A program made the translations under genes and the position numbers. This document shows, in pieces, positions 52,213 to 61,680 of a stretch of DNA of 64,000 nucleotides (positions within the stretch are counted from its first letter, which is position 1; each line of letters opens with the position of its first letter). This stretch comes from Bifidobacterium panos (GTDB lineage: Bacteria; Actinomycetota; Actinomycetes; Actinomycetales; Bifidobacteriaceae). Under the pieces are notes generated by a model. It saw nothing but the letters and a program-made list of their open reading frames with translations, was not told the origin of the DNA and made no database searches. The stretch spans positions 1-64,000 of the forward strand of contig NZ_JAAIIJ010000004.1 of the NCBI RefSeq assembly GCF_012932445.1, written 5' to 3'.

Positions 52213-53394
52213 ATGAACACTACGGAACAATTTCCTCAGACACCGGTCGCGGCTCCGCTGACTGATGTTGCGCAGGCTGATATCGCCGAACCGGCGCCTT
52301 CCACGCAGGAGATGAGCGTCGCGCATGCGAAGTTATACGCGCAACCCACCCCGCACCCCACGGGAGCCGCCGCAGTCGAACAGCCGCCGCAGATTCCGCT
52401 CGCGCCGATCAAGCGCGTGCGGGCGCAGTTCAATCCGCTGGCCGACGGCATGCTGTATCTGGTCGTGTTCCTCGGCGGTTGCCTCGGCACGGCCATGCGA
52501 TACGGCATGACGCAACTGTTTCCGCAGCAGCAGCCGGCTTCGCAAGGAATGCTCAGCGCCTTTCACACCGCCACGTTCTGCTCGAATATGATCGCGTGCT
52601 TCATCTTCGCCGCACTCACCGAATACGTCTCGCAGGCTTCCTGGATTCGCAAGCGCACGCGCCAACTCACCTCGCGCGGCGTGGGCATGGGCATGTGCGG
52701 CGGCTTCTCCACGCTATCCGCCATGGTGATTGAGGAGTTGACCGCGATTCGCGGCGGTCAGATCGCCAGTTGCATATGCTATACGCTGGCCAGTTTCATT
52801 TGTGGTTTGCTCGTCGCCGCGGTGGGCGTCCGATTCGCGTCGGCGCTCGCGTTGCGCCATATGTCGCGGGTGATTGGTGCGGCCGAAGCTGCAAGTCGAA
52901 TGGAGGCGGCTGTGCAGGGCGGCAACGTCGGTGCGCCAAGTGTTGATGTTTCGCATGCGGCTGGTGGTTCAGCTACATCTGGTATTCCAACCATGCCCAG
53001 TGTTTCAGCCGTGCCTGATATTTCAGCTATGACTGGTACGGCTGGCATTTCAGTCATATCCAGCGCTTCAGTCCTGCCTGATGTGTCTGGCGAATCTTCC
53101 GGCATTTCTTCAGATGTCTCCAACACTTTTGGTGCACTTAGCGCGGCGCGAGCCGAATCGTCGGCATCCCAAACCGGCAATGACGGGCAGTCGTTTGCCG
53201 AAGCCTCGGCAACCCGGATGCCAGGCGCAGGCGTGGTGGAGCTTCCCGCATTCGAGCCCACCCCCGTCACCGATGAGATCCCGTTGGTGGGAGATCTCTC
53301 CACCGGCGAAGCGGTCGAGGTTCAAGCGGTGGGCAGCGAGGGAGTCGAGCCACGCGGCGCGGCTTTGAAGACGCGGGAGGAGATGCCGCTGTGA
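52213..53394 (+). CDS. crcB: CrcB/Fluc-type fluoride channel with long extensions
   Basis: About 393 residues from ATG 52213; the frame is open to a GTG at 52135. The central 130 residues (about 95-225) are a CrcB/Fluc subunit with four membrane segments and the motifs LGGCLGTAMRYG and GGFSTLSAMVIE. Unlike typical 110-130-residue members, it has about 90 Pro/Ala-rich residues in front and about 160 Ser/Val/Pro-rich residues behind (SVSAVPDISAMTGTAG and similar). Fluc channels work as dual-topology or paired dimers, and the next gene supplies the partner. Start uncertain. Confidence 0.82.
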   Translation: MNTTEQFPQTPVAAPLTDVAQADIAEPAPSTQEMSVAHAKLYAQPTPHPTGAAAVEQPPQIPLAPIKRVRAQFNPLADGMLYLVVFLGGCLGTAMRYGMTQLFPQQQPASQGMLSAFHTATFCSNMIACFIFAALTEYVSQASWIRKRTRQLTSRGVGMGMCGGFSTLSAMVIEELTAIRGGQIASCICYTLASFICGLLVAAVGVRFASALALRHMSRVIGAAEAASRMEAAVQGGNVGAPSVDVSHAAGGSATSGIPTMPSVSAVPDISAMTGTAGISVISSASVLPDVSGESSGISSDVSNTFGALSAARAESSASQTGNDGQSFAEASATRMPGAGVVELPAFEPTPVTDEIPLVGDLSTGEAVEVQAVGSEGVEPRGAALKTREEMPL

Positions 53395-53762
53395 TGTTCC
53401 TTCTGGTATGTGTATTCGGTGGACTTGGTGCCGTGACGAGGTTCGTGGCGAATACGTCGGTGCAGCGTTGGTGGAATCGTGCGTTCCCTCTAGCGACGTT
53501 GGTGATTAACATTCTGGCCGCATTCTGTGCGGGCGTGGCCGCCGCGACCTATGCCTCGGGCGGCACGGCGCAAAGCACCTATCTGCTGTTCGTCACCGGC
53601 TTCCTCGGCGGCTTCTCCACCTTCTCCACCGCCATCAACGAAATGCTCTCCCTGGCCCGCAGCAAAAAATTCACCCTCGCCGCCGGCTATTTCGCCGCCA
53701 CCATCGTAATCCCCTTCCTCTGCGCCGCCATCGGCTGGTACCTCGCCTCCCCAGGCCGCTGA
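53391..53762 (+). CDS. crcB2: CrcB/Fluc-type fluoride channel, second subunit
   Basis: The 123-residue protein has four membrane segments, FGGLGAVTRFVAN at the start and FLGGFSTFSTAINE, the conserved FS(T)FS motif that lines the fluoride path. GTG 53391 overlaps the end of the previous gene by four bases and has GGGAGGAG 8 bases upstream; ATG 53394 is the alternative. Two unequal Fluc subunits in tandem usually form a heterodimer. Confidence 0.92.
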   Translation: MMFLLVCVFGGLGAVTRFVANTSVQRWWNRAFPLATLVINILAAFCAGVAAATYASGGTAQSTYLLFVTGFLGGFSTFSTAINEMLSLARSKKFTLAAGYFAATIVIPFLCAAIGWYLASPGR

Positions 53763-53843
53763 GCGCGCGCCGATTGCTGTGCAATTTTTCAGCCCGCGAA
53801 CCGGGGAAGGCATTCATTCAGTGGGATGATGTGCAGCAGTCGA

Positions 53844-56800
53844 TTATATTGCCGCTTCTCCAGTCAGATGGCGGTACAGCTCGGTGTCCAGAGGCTGATC
53901 CAGCCGTAAATTGGTGATGGTGACTTTGACTGTTCCGGTGCCATCAGAATCAGGTTTGACAGTGGGCACTGGTTCACTAAGCGCCGTGATATGACCGACG
54001 TAATAGTACTGGGCTTCCTTGGCTTCTTCCTTACGCATGACGAATAACGGAATAAAATGGGAATCCCTCCAGCCAGAAGCACCGAATCCATCGTAAATCC
54101 ACAGAAATTCAGGCGACTGCGGTGTTCGGCCGTTCTTACTGAACCATCGCATCTCTTGCGGATTAAGGAACCGGTCTTCATACTGACTTGTCGCATATTT
54201 GACGAAAATCGGCATGGTGCCGGTCTCACGATGAGTGAAATATCCGCCGACATTCTGGCCATTCATCTCTTTGCTCCAGCCGAGTAGACGTTGTACATCA
54301 GCCAGTGTGTATTTGCGTTCGTAGAGGAATCCGCGATCCAATTTGCGTTGTTTGGCCTTCGCCTCACTGAACAGATCCCTGCAATTGATGAGACCTGTGC
54401 GCAACGTATCCGCAAAAAAGACGCGGAACGTGCGGTTGCAAGCGAGCATCTCGGCGAACTGTGTGCTTAACCCCACTTTTCCATCATTGGATACGCTAAT
54501 CAGCGGCGTTGCCCCGAAACGCTTATGATTCGCTGCGGTGAAATAGGAGAAGTCGAGCACACCAAGCGTTGATTTCAATTGTGAATGCGAATGATAGGCG
54601 GCAGGGAACCGTTGGACGATGGCGTCATTCAGCTCATCCATAGAGAACGACTCCGTGGGACGCCAGCTCACAGCATCGCCGGTCTGCTCGATATGTTCCT
54701 CTGCGAATTGGCAGAGACGATCGAGCGCCACCAGCTCATGCGGTCGCAAGCCCGGCAGCAGAATCTCGGTCGCCATTTTCAATATGCCGGCTTCTGTGGC
54801 CGTGATTGGTTCGAGTTGCTCCAGGAACGACGATCCATCAGTATGTTTGCCGCGGCTCAAGCTCTGCTCCCGAGAACGCACGAACGACAGATAATCACTG
54901 TTTTTGGATGCCATCGTAAGCGGCAGCGACGGATCATGTCTGTATATGTCAGTAAGCATGGGTATGCGCCCTAACTGGAACCTCAGCTGACGGTACTGCT
55001 CGCTGAGTTTCTTCATATCCGACCAGTCGGCTGTATCCAATGATTTGAGAATGCGCTCCTTGGCGATGGGGTCGAAGCTGATTGACGACAGTCCGATGGT
55101 CTGTCTCTGTAGGTTCTTGCGCGCGGCATCACGATCGCCCGTGTTGCCATAAAGAGCTACGGGAATTAGATAGTTGTTGTTATAGTTCCCGATGAAATCG
55201 ATGACCGTAACGCTTTCCTTATGAGGGAACTTGCGCAAGCCTCGGCCAAGCTGCTGAGTGAAGATGATGCTGGATTGCGTGTTGCGCAGCATCACGATTT
55301 GGTTGACTGCGGGGATGTCGATGCCTTCATTGAACAGATCAACGGTGAAGATATAGTCCAAACCATCGGGATCGCTTTCATCCAATTGAAGACGACGAAT
55401 GGCCTCGTCGCGTTTCCCCTCTGACGCCTTGCCTGTCAGCGCTATGGTCCGGTATTTGCGTTCTGCTTGTTGATTGGTTTGTTCATTGAACAGATCGGAG
55501 AGCTCCTGGGCTTCATCGACGCGACTGCAGAAGACCAGGCCGGTGACCTGCTGATGATACGGGCCGTACTGTTGCAATTTATCGATGATGTAACGCACGC
55601 GCTCGCGAGTGGCGAGCTGGCTGATCTCGTAATTTAGCTGGCCGGCATCGTTGGATGACAGACCTTGAGATATGTTGATCTGGTGCGTCGTCTCGTCGGG
55701 GTCGTCATCTGAGCCAAGATATTCGGCGACGCCGTAGTAATGGAACGGACAGAGCATATTCTCATCAAGCGCTTTTTGCAGTCGAATCTCATAGGCGATG
55801 TTGTGGCCGAACAGCTCGAAGATGTTGATACCATCAGTGCGTTCCGGAGTAGCGGTCATGCCGAGCATAAAGTTTGCGTCCTTAAAGTGCTCGATGACTC
55901 GCTGATAGCTCTCCGCGCCGGCATGGTGAACTTCGTCGATGAGGATGTAGTCGAACTCGTCGGAAGCAAATTGGTTCAGCGTTTCTGGCTGACTCATGGT
56001 TTGCACGGTGGCAAACACGTATTTGCGATCATGTTCCTTGCTGTTGCCAGTGAATAACCCAAGTTCCGCGCTCGGGCAGTCGAGCACTTTTTGGTAGGAC
56101 TCCATTGCTTTGGTCAGGATCTGCTGTTGCTGTGCGATATACAACATGCGACGCGGTTTGACGGCGCGCACGTCAAATGCGGACAGATACGTCTTGCCGG
56201 TGCCGGTTGCCGAAATGATTATTGCGCGATGCTCACCTTTTTTGCGTAATTCTGCAAGATTCGTCAGAGCTTCCCGCTGCATGGCGTTCGGCTTGATTTC
56301 AAGGTTTTCAAGACCTTTCAGTATCTCGCGGCGTGGCGGCGCGTATTTCTTGAAGTCCTCTTCATATTGTTTGATCCACTCTTCTGTGAGCGGTATGGAA
56401 TCCTCGATTTGCGAATCCAGCTCCTTACGGAACTGTTTGACTAATTCGCCGCCTTCCAGCGAGGAGACCTTGAGATTCCATTCACGTTGGTCTTTCAGCG
56501 CGGCGTGCGTGAGATTGGAGCTGCCGACGTATAGGTTGTAGTAGGTTTTGCCATCCTCCATGTGATGGGCGAAGACATATCCTTTCGGGTGGAAAGGCTG
56601 ACCGCCACTGTTCCGCGACGAAGGTTCTTCCGCCTTCTCTGCCCATATACGCACGTCGACACCAGTCACGTTCTTCAGGCGCAACAGATCCCAGAATGCT
56701 GCAGGGGCGTTGAAATAGCTCTTTGTGGAAGTGATGAGCCGGCTTGGGGCGCCGATGCCTTTGCTTTCGTGGTCTTTGAAGTTCTCAAACAGCGTTCTGA

Positions 56801-57062
56801 TTGTTTCTGCGGCAACGAAGGCTACGGAAATGTCGAAGGAGTCACTTCGTTCCAGTTCTTCGCCGAGCACTTTTCTCATCGTGTTGCCTCCCTGATTAGA
56901 GATCAATCGGGGCGCATAGATGCCAGGTGCGTTTGAACGTGACTGGATAAGACCGGATGTTACGTCTTCTAGGACTGATGAAGCATTGTCGTCGAGTGGT
57001 GGTTCCGTGGTCATGGTAGTAGATATTGTGTCGTTGCTGGTTGCTTCTTGCGAAATGGACAT
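53844..57062 (-). CDS. PLD nuclease-SF2 helicase-DUF3427 defence-type protein
   Basis: The 1072-residue protein has a phospholipase-D-like nuclease domain (about 55-215; FHPKGYVF at 157-164 and GSSNLT at 180-185), then an SF2 helicase (about 255-640: SATGTGKT at 284-291, DEVHH at 376-380, then TATPERTDG, LFNEGIDIP and QLGRGLR), and a C-terminal DUF3427 region (about 690-1060). The combination occurs in anti-phage and DNA-processing contexts. It starts 7 bp after the Nudix stop, so both form one operon. DNA translocation with cleavage is a fair inference; a repair function is possible. Confidence 0.88.
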   Translation of the reverse strand: MSISQEATSNDTISTTMTTEPPLDDNASSVLEDVTSGLIQSRSNAPGIYAPRLISNQGGNTMRKVLGEELERSDSFDISVAFVAAETIRTLFENFKDHESKGIGAPSRLITSTKSYFNAPAAFWDLLRLKNVTGVDVRIWAEKAEEPSSRNSGGQPFHPKGYVFAHHMEDGKTYYNLYVGSSNLTHAALKDQREWNLKVSSLEGGELVKQFRKELDSQIEDSIPLTEEWIKQYEEDFKKYAPPRREILKGLENLEIKPNAMQREALTNLAELRKKGEHRAIIISATGTGKTYLSAFDVRAVKPRRMLYIAQQQQILTKAMESYQKVLDCPSAELGLFTGNSKEHDRKYVFATVQTMSQPETLNQFASDEFDYILIDEVHHAGAESYQRVIEHFKDANFMLGMTATPERTDGINIFELFGHNIAYEIRLQKALDENMLCPFHYYGVAEYLGSDDDPDETTHQINISQGLSSNDAGQLNYEISQLATRERVRYIIDKLQQYGPYHQQVTGLVFCSRVDEAQELSDLFNEQTNQQAERKYRTIALTGKASEGKRDEAIRRLQLDESDPDGLDYIFTVDLFNEGIDIPAVNQIVMLRNTQSSIIFTQQLGRGLRKFPHKESVTVIDFIGNYNNNYLIPVALYGNTGDRDAARKNLQRQTIGLSSISFDPIAKERILKSLDTADWSDMKKLSEQYRQLRFQLGRIPMLTDIYRHDPSLPLTMASKNSDYLSFVRSREQSLSRGKHTDGSSFLEQLEPITATEAGILKMATEILLPGLRPHELVALDRLCQFAEEHIEQTGDAVSWRPTESFSMDELNDAIVQRFPAAYHSHSQLKSTLGVLDFSYFTAANHKRFGATPLISVSNDGKVGLSTQFAEMLACNRTFRVFFADTLRTGLINCRDLFSEAKAKQRKLDRGFLYERKYTLADVQRLLGWSKEMNGQNVGGYFTHRETGTMPIFVKYATSQYEDRFLNPQEMRWFSKNGRTPQSPEFLWIYDGFGASGWRDSHFIPLFVMRKEEAKEAQYYYVGHITALSEPVPTVKPDSDGTGTVKVTITNLRLDQPLDTELYRHLTGEAAI

Positions 57063-57069
57063 CTGAACC

Positions 57070-57495
57070 TTATCTGTTGCTGAAATGCATGTTTGAGAGA
57101 AGCTTGACGGCTTCGCGGTCTGCCGGAGCCCAGTTGAGTGATGGCATATCGGCTGGTGCTAGCCACTGGATTTTGTGATGTTCGGTCAGTCGCGGCATGC
57201 CGTTCAATAGATGACAGATAAACGTTGTAAGCTCGACTGTCCCGAAATCATATTGCTGCGTGGAAGTACACACTTCATCACCGACTTCAATCTCGCATAG
57301 CAGCTCTTCTTCAATCTCACGATGCAAAGCTTCTCGCGCCGTTTCGTGCGTTTCGATCTTGCCACCCGGGAACTCCCAGTATCCGGCCAAAGATTTGTCT
57401 TTACCGCGTTGTGCGCACAGTACCATGCCGTCGCGCACAATCGCAGCGCCGACAACTCGGATTATTTTACCTTCGCCGGTGTTTTCCTGTGCCAT
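57070..57495 (-). CDS. MutT-type Nudix hydrolase
   Basis: The protein is 141 residues from ATG 57495. The Nudix box reads GGKIETHETAREALHREIEE followed by ELL, matching the GX5EX7REUXEE pattern with all catalytic acidic residues. The overall size and the preceding LAGYWEFPGG resemble (deoxy)nucleoside triphosphate pyrophosphohydrolases of the MutT type. It is 7 bp from the helicase gene, and such helicase-Nudix pairs recur in other genomes as far as I recall. It may remove a nucleotide signal or damaged dNTP. Confidence 0.9.
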   Translation of the reverse strand: MAQENTGEGKIIRVVGAAIVRDGMVLCAQRGKDKSLAGYWEFPGGKIETHETAREALHREIEEELLCEIEVGDEVCTSTQQYDFGTVELTTFICHLLNGMPRLTEHHKIQWLAPADMPSLNWAPADREAVKLLSNMHFSNR

Positions 57496-57813
57496 GAAGA
57501 TACCCAATTCTCTAGCTTTCAGAGACAGACCCAGGATACAGCGATATGGTTCTCAACTGCGGCATTCCAACCCATTTCGAAGAGTTTTAAAGCCTACGTT
57601 CCAAAACAGCCCTGGCGAGTATCTGACTTCGACCAATCCATGACATGCCTTCGGCATAAGTCTTACCGCATAATAAGCGCGTGAAAATATGCCGCATGAA
57701 TATGTCTTCGTGCGGAATGTCAAGTCGGATGGTAATCAAGCACCTATTCGCATTTCGTCTTGATCCCGGATGTGGCTTGCAACTGCGAATAATGCAACAA
57801 GGAGTGCGTGGAA
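57496..57813. other. Gene-free gap between AbiH and Nudix genes
   Basis: I see no conserved gene, RNA or strong terminator in these 318 bases. The frames found here are short and of random composition. Confidence 0.5.
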
Positions 57814-59100
57814 TCAGGAATGTCGTTCTCTCAATTTGCCCGTGTCCTTGGTGGGGATGGAAAAGAGGTTGAGTGGTTTTTCATCGTTGAAAGGAACAAT
57901 GGCGACACGATCTTCTATCGATGTGGTAAGCTCTGCTTTTCCGGCAGCCTCGCAGAATTTCTCGATTTCATTTTTGCGACAAACCTTCATATCTTTGGTG
58001 AAAACATAGATAATCAGGCATACCTCCTTGTCCTTATTCATGCGCTCGCATATCTGCTTCCACCACCAGCTGTCACTTTTCCCTAGCGAAGTGCCGAAGA
58101 TGACGAACAGATTTGTTTTGCCGAAATACCCTTTGTATCGTTGCGCATACTGGGCGTTTAGATCCTTCAGGAAAGGGGCATTGTTAGCATCCTCGCTGTA
58201 AATCAGTTCATCTTTATTAACGCCGAATAGCAATGAGCGTGGAATGGTATATTCCCCGTGCGGGTGTACAACATCAAGAAAGGCGTATGAGGAGAAAACT
58301 AGGTCATCCCTGTGTCGGCGCCTTGAATAGCAGCACTTGGGATCAGCATCGAACCTAAAGAATGTATCAATGCCTTTTGTTGTGTTCGGGTTGCGGTTCA
58401 TCTGAAGCGGGTCCAGATACAGATAGTTGTCGAAAAGAGGGGTGAAATTAAAATTCACCACTAAATAGTTCAGCACGGAATAATTGCCTTTAAAGCGCTC
58501 TTTGCACTCATCTTTCTCTGGAGAATAAAACGACTCAACGAAGGGGATGATATGGTTAAATTCGTCTTCGCTGAGGTCTCCGAGAAAGCGTGAAATCGAG
58601 ACAATGGAGCGTCCGTGTCCGCCATTCCAACGATTTTCGGAGCCATTGAGCTCATCAATCTTTTGACTGGCGAGATTGTCGAGATCAATTAGCAGATCAT
58701 CGGTCACGATGAGCTGCAAAAAAGCGACGAATTGTTTGCGAATGTCAGTCAAATCCTCTGTCAGCTTATCGCATTCGTTTGGCCTATCCGCGGCAATTTT
58801 ACCGATACCGATCTCGAAGTCGCACCAGTCGGTTTCCGTGGACGTTTGCTTTGCATCCTCTTCACGCTCCGACATCCAATTGTAAATAAGGTTGTCTTCG
58901 TTGAATCGCTTGAAACGCACTTCACGTTTCAGGAAGTCATAAAAGTCGGCATAACTAGTGTTCCATTTGCAAGCTGGTTGCAGGGCTTGGAGTATTCGGA
59001 TGTCGAACCCGTTGCCCACCAGAAACATCACATTGTGATAGTTCTGTTTTGTAAATTGATGTAAGTCAGTATCGTTAAACGTCGGGTAAGTATACGGCAT
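57814..59100 (-). CDS. AbiH-family abortive infection protein
   Basis: The 428-residue protein has the AbiH pattern: FLVGNGFDI at residues 27-35 (nucleotide-binding-like loop at the N-terminus), NFNFTPLFDNYL in the middle, DVVHPHGEYTIPRSLLFGV (the conserved HGxxxxxxxxxG block) and VIFGTSLGKSDSWWW toward the end (GHSLGxxD in the family). AAAGGA precedes ATG 59100. AbiH proteins abort phage infection in lactococci, with unknown mechanism. The neighbouring PLD-SF2-DUF3427 and Nudix genes make this a small defence island on one strand. Confidence 0.85.
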   Translation of the reverse strand: MPYTYPTFNDTDLHQFTKQNYHNVMFLVGNGFDIRILQALQPACKWNTSYADFYDFLKREVRFKRFNEDNLIYNWMSEREEDAKQTSTETDWCDFEIGIGKIAADRPNECDKLTEDLTDIRKQFVAFLQLIVTDDLLIDLDNLASQKIDELNGSENRWNGGHGRSIVSISRFLGDLSEDEFNHIIPFVESFYSPEKDECKERFKGNYSVLNYLVVNFNFTPLFDNYLYLDPLQMNRNPNTTKGIDTFFRFDADPKCCYSRRRHRDDLVFSSYAFLDVVHPHGEYTIPRSLLFGVNKDELIYSEDANNAPFLKDLNAQYAQRYKGYFGKTNLFVIFGTSLGKSDSWWWKQICERMNKDKEVCLIIYVFTKDMKVCRKNEIEKFCEAAGKAELTTSIEDRVAIVPFNDEKPLNLFSIPTKDTGKLRERHS

Positions 59101-59457
59101 GATTTCCTTTGTGTTTGACGCAATGTCTCACTAACTTCCATGAAGACATGCGTCATAATAGCTGTTTTCTCCCGCGATGCCAAATGATGGTTGTCTGGTC
59201 ATTTTTGGACGTGATGGAGGCTTTCCTTGCATGCAAAGAGGTCTGTCATGGTTCGACACTCACATGGTTGTGGTCATCAGCATCCACGCCATGCGTGTAA
59301 CAGAGAACCATGGAAGAAGGCCTAACGTACCACGTTTAATTCCTGTAAGCCTTCTTTGGTGCACTTTGTTCTTGTATGGGGGAGCGCTTCAAACGGTTCG
59401 AGAGGAAATTGCTTGAGGTCTATGTTGCCGGTTTCAAGGAAATGCTCTACCGGACAA
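59101..59457. other. Gene-free gap upstream of AbiH
   Basis: This 357-base interval carries no convincing gene. Frames are short and lack ribosome binding sites. It probably contains the AbiH promoter and the end of the cupin unit. Confidence 0.5.
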
Positions 59458-59850
59458 TCATGCTTTGCGAGCGGGGGTGATCATGGTGAGCATCATCACG
59501 GAGGGCTCTTCGGCGTAGACGGTGTGCGGGATGCGGGTGGGGAAATACACCAGCCCGCCCGGCGTCAGCTCGGTCGTTTTGCCGTTGCCCGTAATCGTGA
59601 GCCGGCCCTTGAGCGTCTGCACGAACACCGGCATCGCGGCGGTATGCTCGCTCAGCTCCTGCCCCTTGTCGAAACTGAATAGCACCACATTGCCGCCTTC
59701 CTGGCTCATCACGGTGCGCGAGACGGTGGCATCAGGTTGAATGGAAATCAGCGAGTCGAGATCATCGATAACCCCGAGTTCCAGCGGCTCGGTTTCGGTT
59801 GTATTGGCCATATCGGCTGTATTATGCGTCGTTGCATCGCTCATGGTCAT
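59458..59850 (-). CDS. Cupin-domain protein
   Basis: The 130-residue protein is a single-domain cupin. The first motif corresponds to GQELSEHTAAMPVFVQTLKG and the second to LVYFPTRIPHTVYAEEPSV; the metal-binding residues in motif 1 appear incomplete (one His instead of two, Gln in place). The start at 59850 has AAAGGAG 5 bases upstream. It resembles small cupins of unknown function, possibly a sugar- or metal-binding protein. No partner is apparent. Confidence 0.85.
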   Translation of the reverse strand: MTMSDATTHNTADMANTTETEPLELGVIDDLDSLISIQPDATVSRTVMSQEGGNVVLFSFDKGQELSEHTAAMPVFVQTLKGRLTITGNGKTTELTPGGLVYFPTRIPHTVYAEEPSVMMLTMITPARKA

Positions 59851-59911
59851 CTGCACTCCTTTAATTTTCTCGTTTAGTTTTCATTTCAATTATCTGCGGT
59901 TTTCGCGCCGC

Positions 59912-60799
59912 TTATCGTTTGCGCGCGATCAAAGAGACGCCGCATAATTCATCAGCATACTTGTTAAACGTGCGTTTCATGGTGAGTACACGTTGCCGTA
60001 CGCCTTTGTCGCGGACAATATTGCGTAGGATGCGCAGTGCACCGTTGATGCCCTCATCCGCAAGATTGCGCTGCATGTCGAGCAGTGCCATGGGAGCGGT
60101 GCCGGACCATACCACCTCGAACCCATGATGTTCCAGCAGCGTCTTCCATTCGGCGACGGTGAGCGGCCGCGCGTTCACCTTGATGGCACGAGCCAGATCC
60201 CTGCTGATTTCGGTTTTCTTGTCCTCAGGCAGTTCGTCGGGGCGCAACCCGAGCTCATGAATGGCGTACCGCCCGCCGGAACGCAACAGGCGCGCGGCCT
60301 CCGAAACGATCGCATCCTTGCCTCGCTCGGTCTGCATGGTGAGCATGGCCTCGCAGACAACTACATCCGCACAAGCCCCCGCCAATCCGGTCGCGGCCGC
60401 ATCGGCGTTGATGCATCGTCCTGACATCGAGGCCACCACTTTCTGAACGATGGCTTTGGCCTGCGGGTCGCGGTCCACGCCCACATATGATTTCGGCTGG
60501 GCCTTGACGATTTCCGCAGCCGTGCGCCCCAGCCCCGGCGCGAACTCCACCACATCGCAGCCAGACAGCCGAGCATGTGCAAGCATCGACAGCGAGAGCT
60601 TCAATCCTCCCGGCCGCAGCACACGTTTGCCGATGCGGGCAAGCAGCCAGTGCCCGGGCAAATGTGCCGAGTCGCGCTCAGCCAGCGGCAAGTCGGCATT
60701 GGTGATGCGGGCGGTGTCATGGTCGCCATGGTCAGCGTGGTCGTCGTGGTCATAAGTTGTAGCGGTTGCGGTCGTGCGCGTGTCGTCACCAATTTTCAT
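59912..60799 (-). CDS. Class I SAM-dependent methyltransferase
   Basis: About 295 residues from ATG 60799; the frame is open to an ATG at 60889, and neither start has a clear ribosome binding site. A His/Asp-rich stretch (DHDDHADHGDHD) follows the start and may bind metal. The methyltransferase core starts near LPGHWLLARIGKRVLRPGG, with motif I VVEFAPGLGRTAAEIV, then VGVDRDPQA and CADVVVCEAMLTM. The substrate is unknown. The family is clear from the SAM-binding pattern. Confidence 0.85.
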   Translation of the reverse strand: MKIGDDTRTTATATTYDHDDHADHGDHDTARITNADLPLAERDSAHLPGHWLLARIGKRVLRPGGLKLSLSMLAHARLSGCDVVEFAPGLGRTAAEIVKAQPKSYVGVDRDPQAKAIVQKVVASMSGRCINADAAATGLAGACADVVVCEAMLTMQTERGKDAIVSEAARLLRSGGRYAIHELGLRPDELPEDKKTEISRDLARAIKVNARPLTVAEWKTLLEHHGFEVVWSGTAPMALLDMQRNLADEGINGALRILRNIVRDKGVRQRVLTMKRTFNKYADELCGVSLIARKR

Positions 60800-60960
60800 G
60801 GTCGCCAACCATACCCACTTCACCCATGCCACGCCAGATCTTTCAAAAGTGACCTTATTCACATTCTCACTTGTGCCATGCCTGGCCATACGCGGATTAT
60901 ATTTTTCGAAACAGCTAACCTAGGAACTTTATTTAAGAACCTGGGAAGTAAATCTGGTAA

Positions 60961-61022
60961 CCTAGGAAGTAGCCTGGGAACTTGAGAAGTTGGGGGGCTG
61001 GGTTCCCAGGCTACTTCCTAGG
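60961..61022. repeat. Perfect 21-bp inverted repeat in a long intergenic region
   Basis: Arms 60961-60981 (starting CCTAGGAAGTAG) and 61002-61022 are exact complements around a 20-base loop. Partial copies of CCTAGGAA and CCTGGGAA lie just upstream (about 60919 and 60940). No T run follows. The rest of 60900-61270 shows no gene. Confidence 0.75.
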
Positions 61023-61272
61023 TCCGGGTCGGCAGCTCATTGCAGTATCTGGAAACCGCTATTGCTTCTGTTAGGCGTTAATCCGTGAACTCCTCACTGT
61101 ACCAGCAATCTCCTTTCATGCTTCCTTACATGTCCAGGAAATCGTCCGGAGCCCCAACCCGATAAAACACCCGATATCCTAGCATGTTTTACGACGCTTC
61201 ACGGCGCTTCAGACAAGAGCGGCCAGAAGGCAAAACCGCTGAAAATCGTTGAAATACCGCCATTTTGAGCAT

Positions 61273-61305
61273 GAAAAAAGGGATTTGCAAAATCCTGCAA
61301 ATCCC
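61273..61305 (-). terminator. Terminator after tRNA-Ser
   Basis: On the minus strand, GGGATTTGCA and its complement (61280-61289 with 61296-61305) form a stem followed by six U. It directly follows the tRNA-Ser 3' end. Confidence 0.85.
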
Positions 61306-61308
61306 TGC

Positions 61309-61396
61309 TGGCGGAGGATACGAGATTCGAACTCGTGAGGCTGTTACACCAACACGCTTTCCAAGCGTGCGCCATAGACCACTAGGCGAATCCTCC
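61309..61396 (-). tRNA. tRNA-Ser (anticodon GGA)
   Basis: Read on the minus strand, the acceptor GGAGGAT pairs with ATCCTCC. The anticodon stem ACGCT/AGCGT encloses TTGGAAA, giving GGA. A long variable arm (GTTGGTGTAACAGCCTC region) is typical of tRNA-Ser. The T-arm contains GAGTTCGAATCTC, and CCA is encoded (61309-61311). A terminator follows at once. Confidence 0.94.
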
Positions 61397-61680
61397 ATGC
61401 GCAACCATGCCCCCGACTAAGCGGGCTCGGCACGCAACTTGACTAGAATACCGCAGGGCGTTGATTAATGGCCGCTCGGCGTGGCGCGCCGGTCTGAACC
61501 CACGCAGGTGGTTGCATTAGCGAGTCCTGTCGGTTTGGATTTGGGCTGGCATATAGGATAATCAAGCAGTCGGCTGTTAAAGCCGTCGAATGCTGTCGCG
61601 GTCGCAGCCCGGCCTCGCCGTCCAACCCGCAGGCCAGCAGACCCGCAGCCCAGCCAACAATTCACGAAAGGTCAGCACAC

